Shown here piece by piece: positions 59,801 to 60,000 of a stretch of DNA of 60,000 nt. This DNA is from Tubiluchus corallicola. Lineage: Eukaryota; Priapulida; Priapulimorpha; Priapulimorphida; Tubiluchidae. The first letter of the stretch is position 1. Every line of letters starts with the position of its first letter. The position numbers and the translations under genes were made by a program. The stretch covers positions 436,001 through 496,000 of the forward strand of contig JAQGDQ010000020.1 in assembly GCA_030141605.1 (NCBI GenBank), written 5' to 3'. The notes below the pieces were generated by a model, which saw nothing but the letters and a program-made list of their open reading frames with translations, was not told where the DNA came from and searched no databases.

Positions 59801-59829
59801 GTAACACATGTATATCAGTTTACATTAAG
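53622..59829 (+). CDS. Unidentified ankyrin-repeat protein, 5' part (6 exons, continues past the window)
   Basis: Exons: 53622-53804, 54536-54640, 56740-56838, 57302-57406, 59078-59287 and 59707-59829, totalling 275 codons with GT-AG junctions, all phase 0. Residues 1-61 are charged and lysine-rich (TRKKKDKKEVD) with a short helical stretch (NVRLALDELMKENRL). Ankyrin repeats follow from residue 62: LLVAASVGHVKAVEKLI, DGATALLVSCKHSWPEITER, DGSNAIMMATKNG, GETVLIIAAERGWESCVDFL, GNSALHLAAENGYPAVLLKL and GITPVCLALVS. The last exon is cysteine-rich (ECKCSPKDCNTC). Ankyrin repeats bind partner proteins; no catalytic domain is visible so far. The upstream intergenic DNA shows no better start, but a 5' non-coding exon cannot be excluded. 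I do not recognise the ortholog. Confidence 0.85.
54332..54407. repeat. GGTCTGT-rich inverted repeat
   Basis: GGTTGGTCTGTCTGTGG near 54332-54348 pairs imperfectly with CCACAGACCAAGACCAACC near 54390-54408. Sequence upstream from 54210 carries further GGTCTG/GATCTG units. It lies in ankyrin intron 1. Confidence 0.5.
54536..54640 (+). CDS. Ankyrin gene exon 2: one repeat
   Basis: 35 codons, acceptor TTTTGCAG|GAT, donor GAC|GTAAGT. The core is TLLVAASVGHVKAVEKLIED. Confidence 0.82.
55675..55830. repeat. Degenerate GTACCG palindromic repeat array
   Basis: About 150 bp made of diverged units like AAAATACCGTACC and ATTCCGTACC, alternating with inverted forms (GGTACGGTACG). CpG and GTAC are far denser than in the flanks. 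The stretch is accidentally open on both strands, but the low-complexity peptides are not a gene. Confidence 0.75.
56282..56470 (-). mobile_element. hAT transposase C-terminal fragment fused to tandem repeats
   Basis: Minus strand reads FPKLCLLLTIGVVIPVS, then STPERTFSDL, the C-terminal dimerisation block of hAT transposases (TxxERxFSxL). At about 56346 the homology stops and the sequence becomes imperfect units such as ACAGGTAAAAATAGCACAGG (plus strand 56293-56312). The fragment is a relic in ankyrin intron 2. Confidence 0.7.
56740..56838 (+). CDS. Ankyrin gene exon 3: exactly one 33-residue repeat
   Basis: 33 codons, acceptor TTACAG|GAT, donor TTG|GTAAGT. The core is DGATALLVSC, then LLKAGADVNATS, a canonical repeat. 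Confidence 0.88.
56839..57301 (+). other. Ankyrin gene intron 3
   Basis: Intron of 463 bp, T-rich, with no recognised feature. Confidence 0.8.
57302..57406 (+). CDS. Ankyrin gene exon 4: one repeat
   Basis: 35 codons, acceptor TTTTATAG|GAT, donor AAG|GTAAAC. The core is DGSNAIMMATKNGNAANF. The repeat is diverged but of the right length. Confidence 0.83.
57407..59077 (+). other. Ankyrin gene intron 4
   Basis: Intron of about 1.7 kb. Two nearby copies of ATTGGCAG (57732-57790 region, three instances) are visible; nothing else was recognised. Confidence 0.75.
59078..59287 (+). CDS. Ankyrin gene exon 5: two repeats
   Basis: 70 codons. The acceptor is TTTAG|CTAGGTGAA; using the AG four bases later would hit an in-frame stop (TAG) within seven codons, so the first AG is chosen. 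The cores are GETVLIIAAERGW and GNSALHLAAENGYPAVLLKL. The donor is AAG|GTACCA. Confidence 0.9.
59707..59829 (+). CDS. Ankyrin gene exon 6: repeat and Cys-rich stretch, last exon in window
   Basis: 41 codons, acceptor TTTTTAG|GCTGGG, donor AAG|GTAAGA. It starts with AGITPVCLALV, then a stretch with four cysteines (CKCSPKDCNTC) that breaks the repeat pattern. Confidence 0.83.
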
Positions 59830-60000
59830 GTAAGAACGAAATTTTGTTGGTTATTAAACTTTCACTTTTAAGACACGTCTCTATATTACTAAAAAGCAGC
59901 TAATTAGCTTTTCAAAAATAATGCGGTTAATTCATAAAAATGCTCAAATTGGTTATCATTTCCTGACGCAGCGTCGAAAAAACAAATAAAACAATGAAAA

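Overview
The window is animal nuclear DNA. It is AT-rich, and its genes are cut into many short exons by GT-AG introns that keep frame under the standard genetic code. It also holds decayed transposons of several animal classes. Three protein genes can be read with confidence. They suggest an invertebrate metazoan with motile cilia; the sequence does not fix the phylum.

Positions 42-39701, minus strand: the 5' part (8 exons, 560 codons) of a PHLPP-type gene, the PH-domain leucine-rich-repeat protein phosphatase that dephosphorylates AKT and PKC. The RA-like, PH and first LRR segments are here. The remaining LRRs and the PP2C domain must lie beyond position 1. One intron (1226-25125) is about 23.9 kb, yet the LRR frame closes perfectly across it. 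The introns carry relics of Tc1/mariner transposases (about 3.7, 5.9 and 13.6 kb), a mariner-like MITE (25.5-25.9 kb), a dead non-LTR retrotransposon (34.7-37.9 kb), and a few open stretches without an assigned gene.

Positions 39702-40095: a short head-to-head intergenic region between the PHLPP and EFHC1 start codons. It has an NRF-1-like palindrome and an RFX/X-box-like site, as expected for a bidirectional promoter that also serves a ciliary gene.

Positions 40096-51057, plus strand: a complete EFHC1-type gene (15 exons, 669 aa, three DM10 domains and a degenerate C-terminal EF-hand), a protein of the lumen of ciliary doublet microtubules. A poly(A) signal follows at 51387. Intron 7 holds a foldback-like element whose inverted ends are short tandem repeats.

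Positions 51400-53621: intergenic DNA with one interspersed repeat that has a GGAC/AGAC-rich tail.

Positions 53622-59829 and beyond, plus strand: the 5' part of an unidentified ankyrin-repeat gene in which every visible intron is phase 0. Its second intron holds a fragment of hAT transposase joined directly to the same kind of AGGTAAAAATGGCAC tandem repeat seen in the EFHC1 foldback element. This links the two and is the most interesting unexplained pattern in the window.

I saw no tRNA, rRNA or CRISPR. The three genes do not form a shared pathway; PHLPP and EFHC1 are linked only by their common promoter region.
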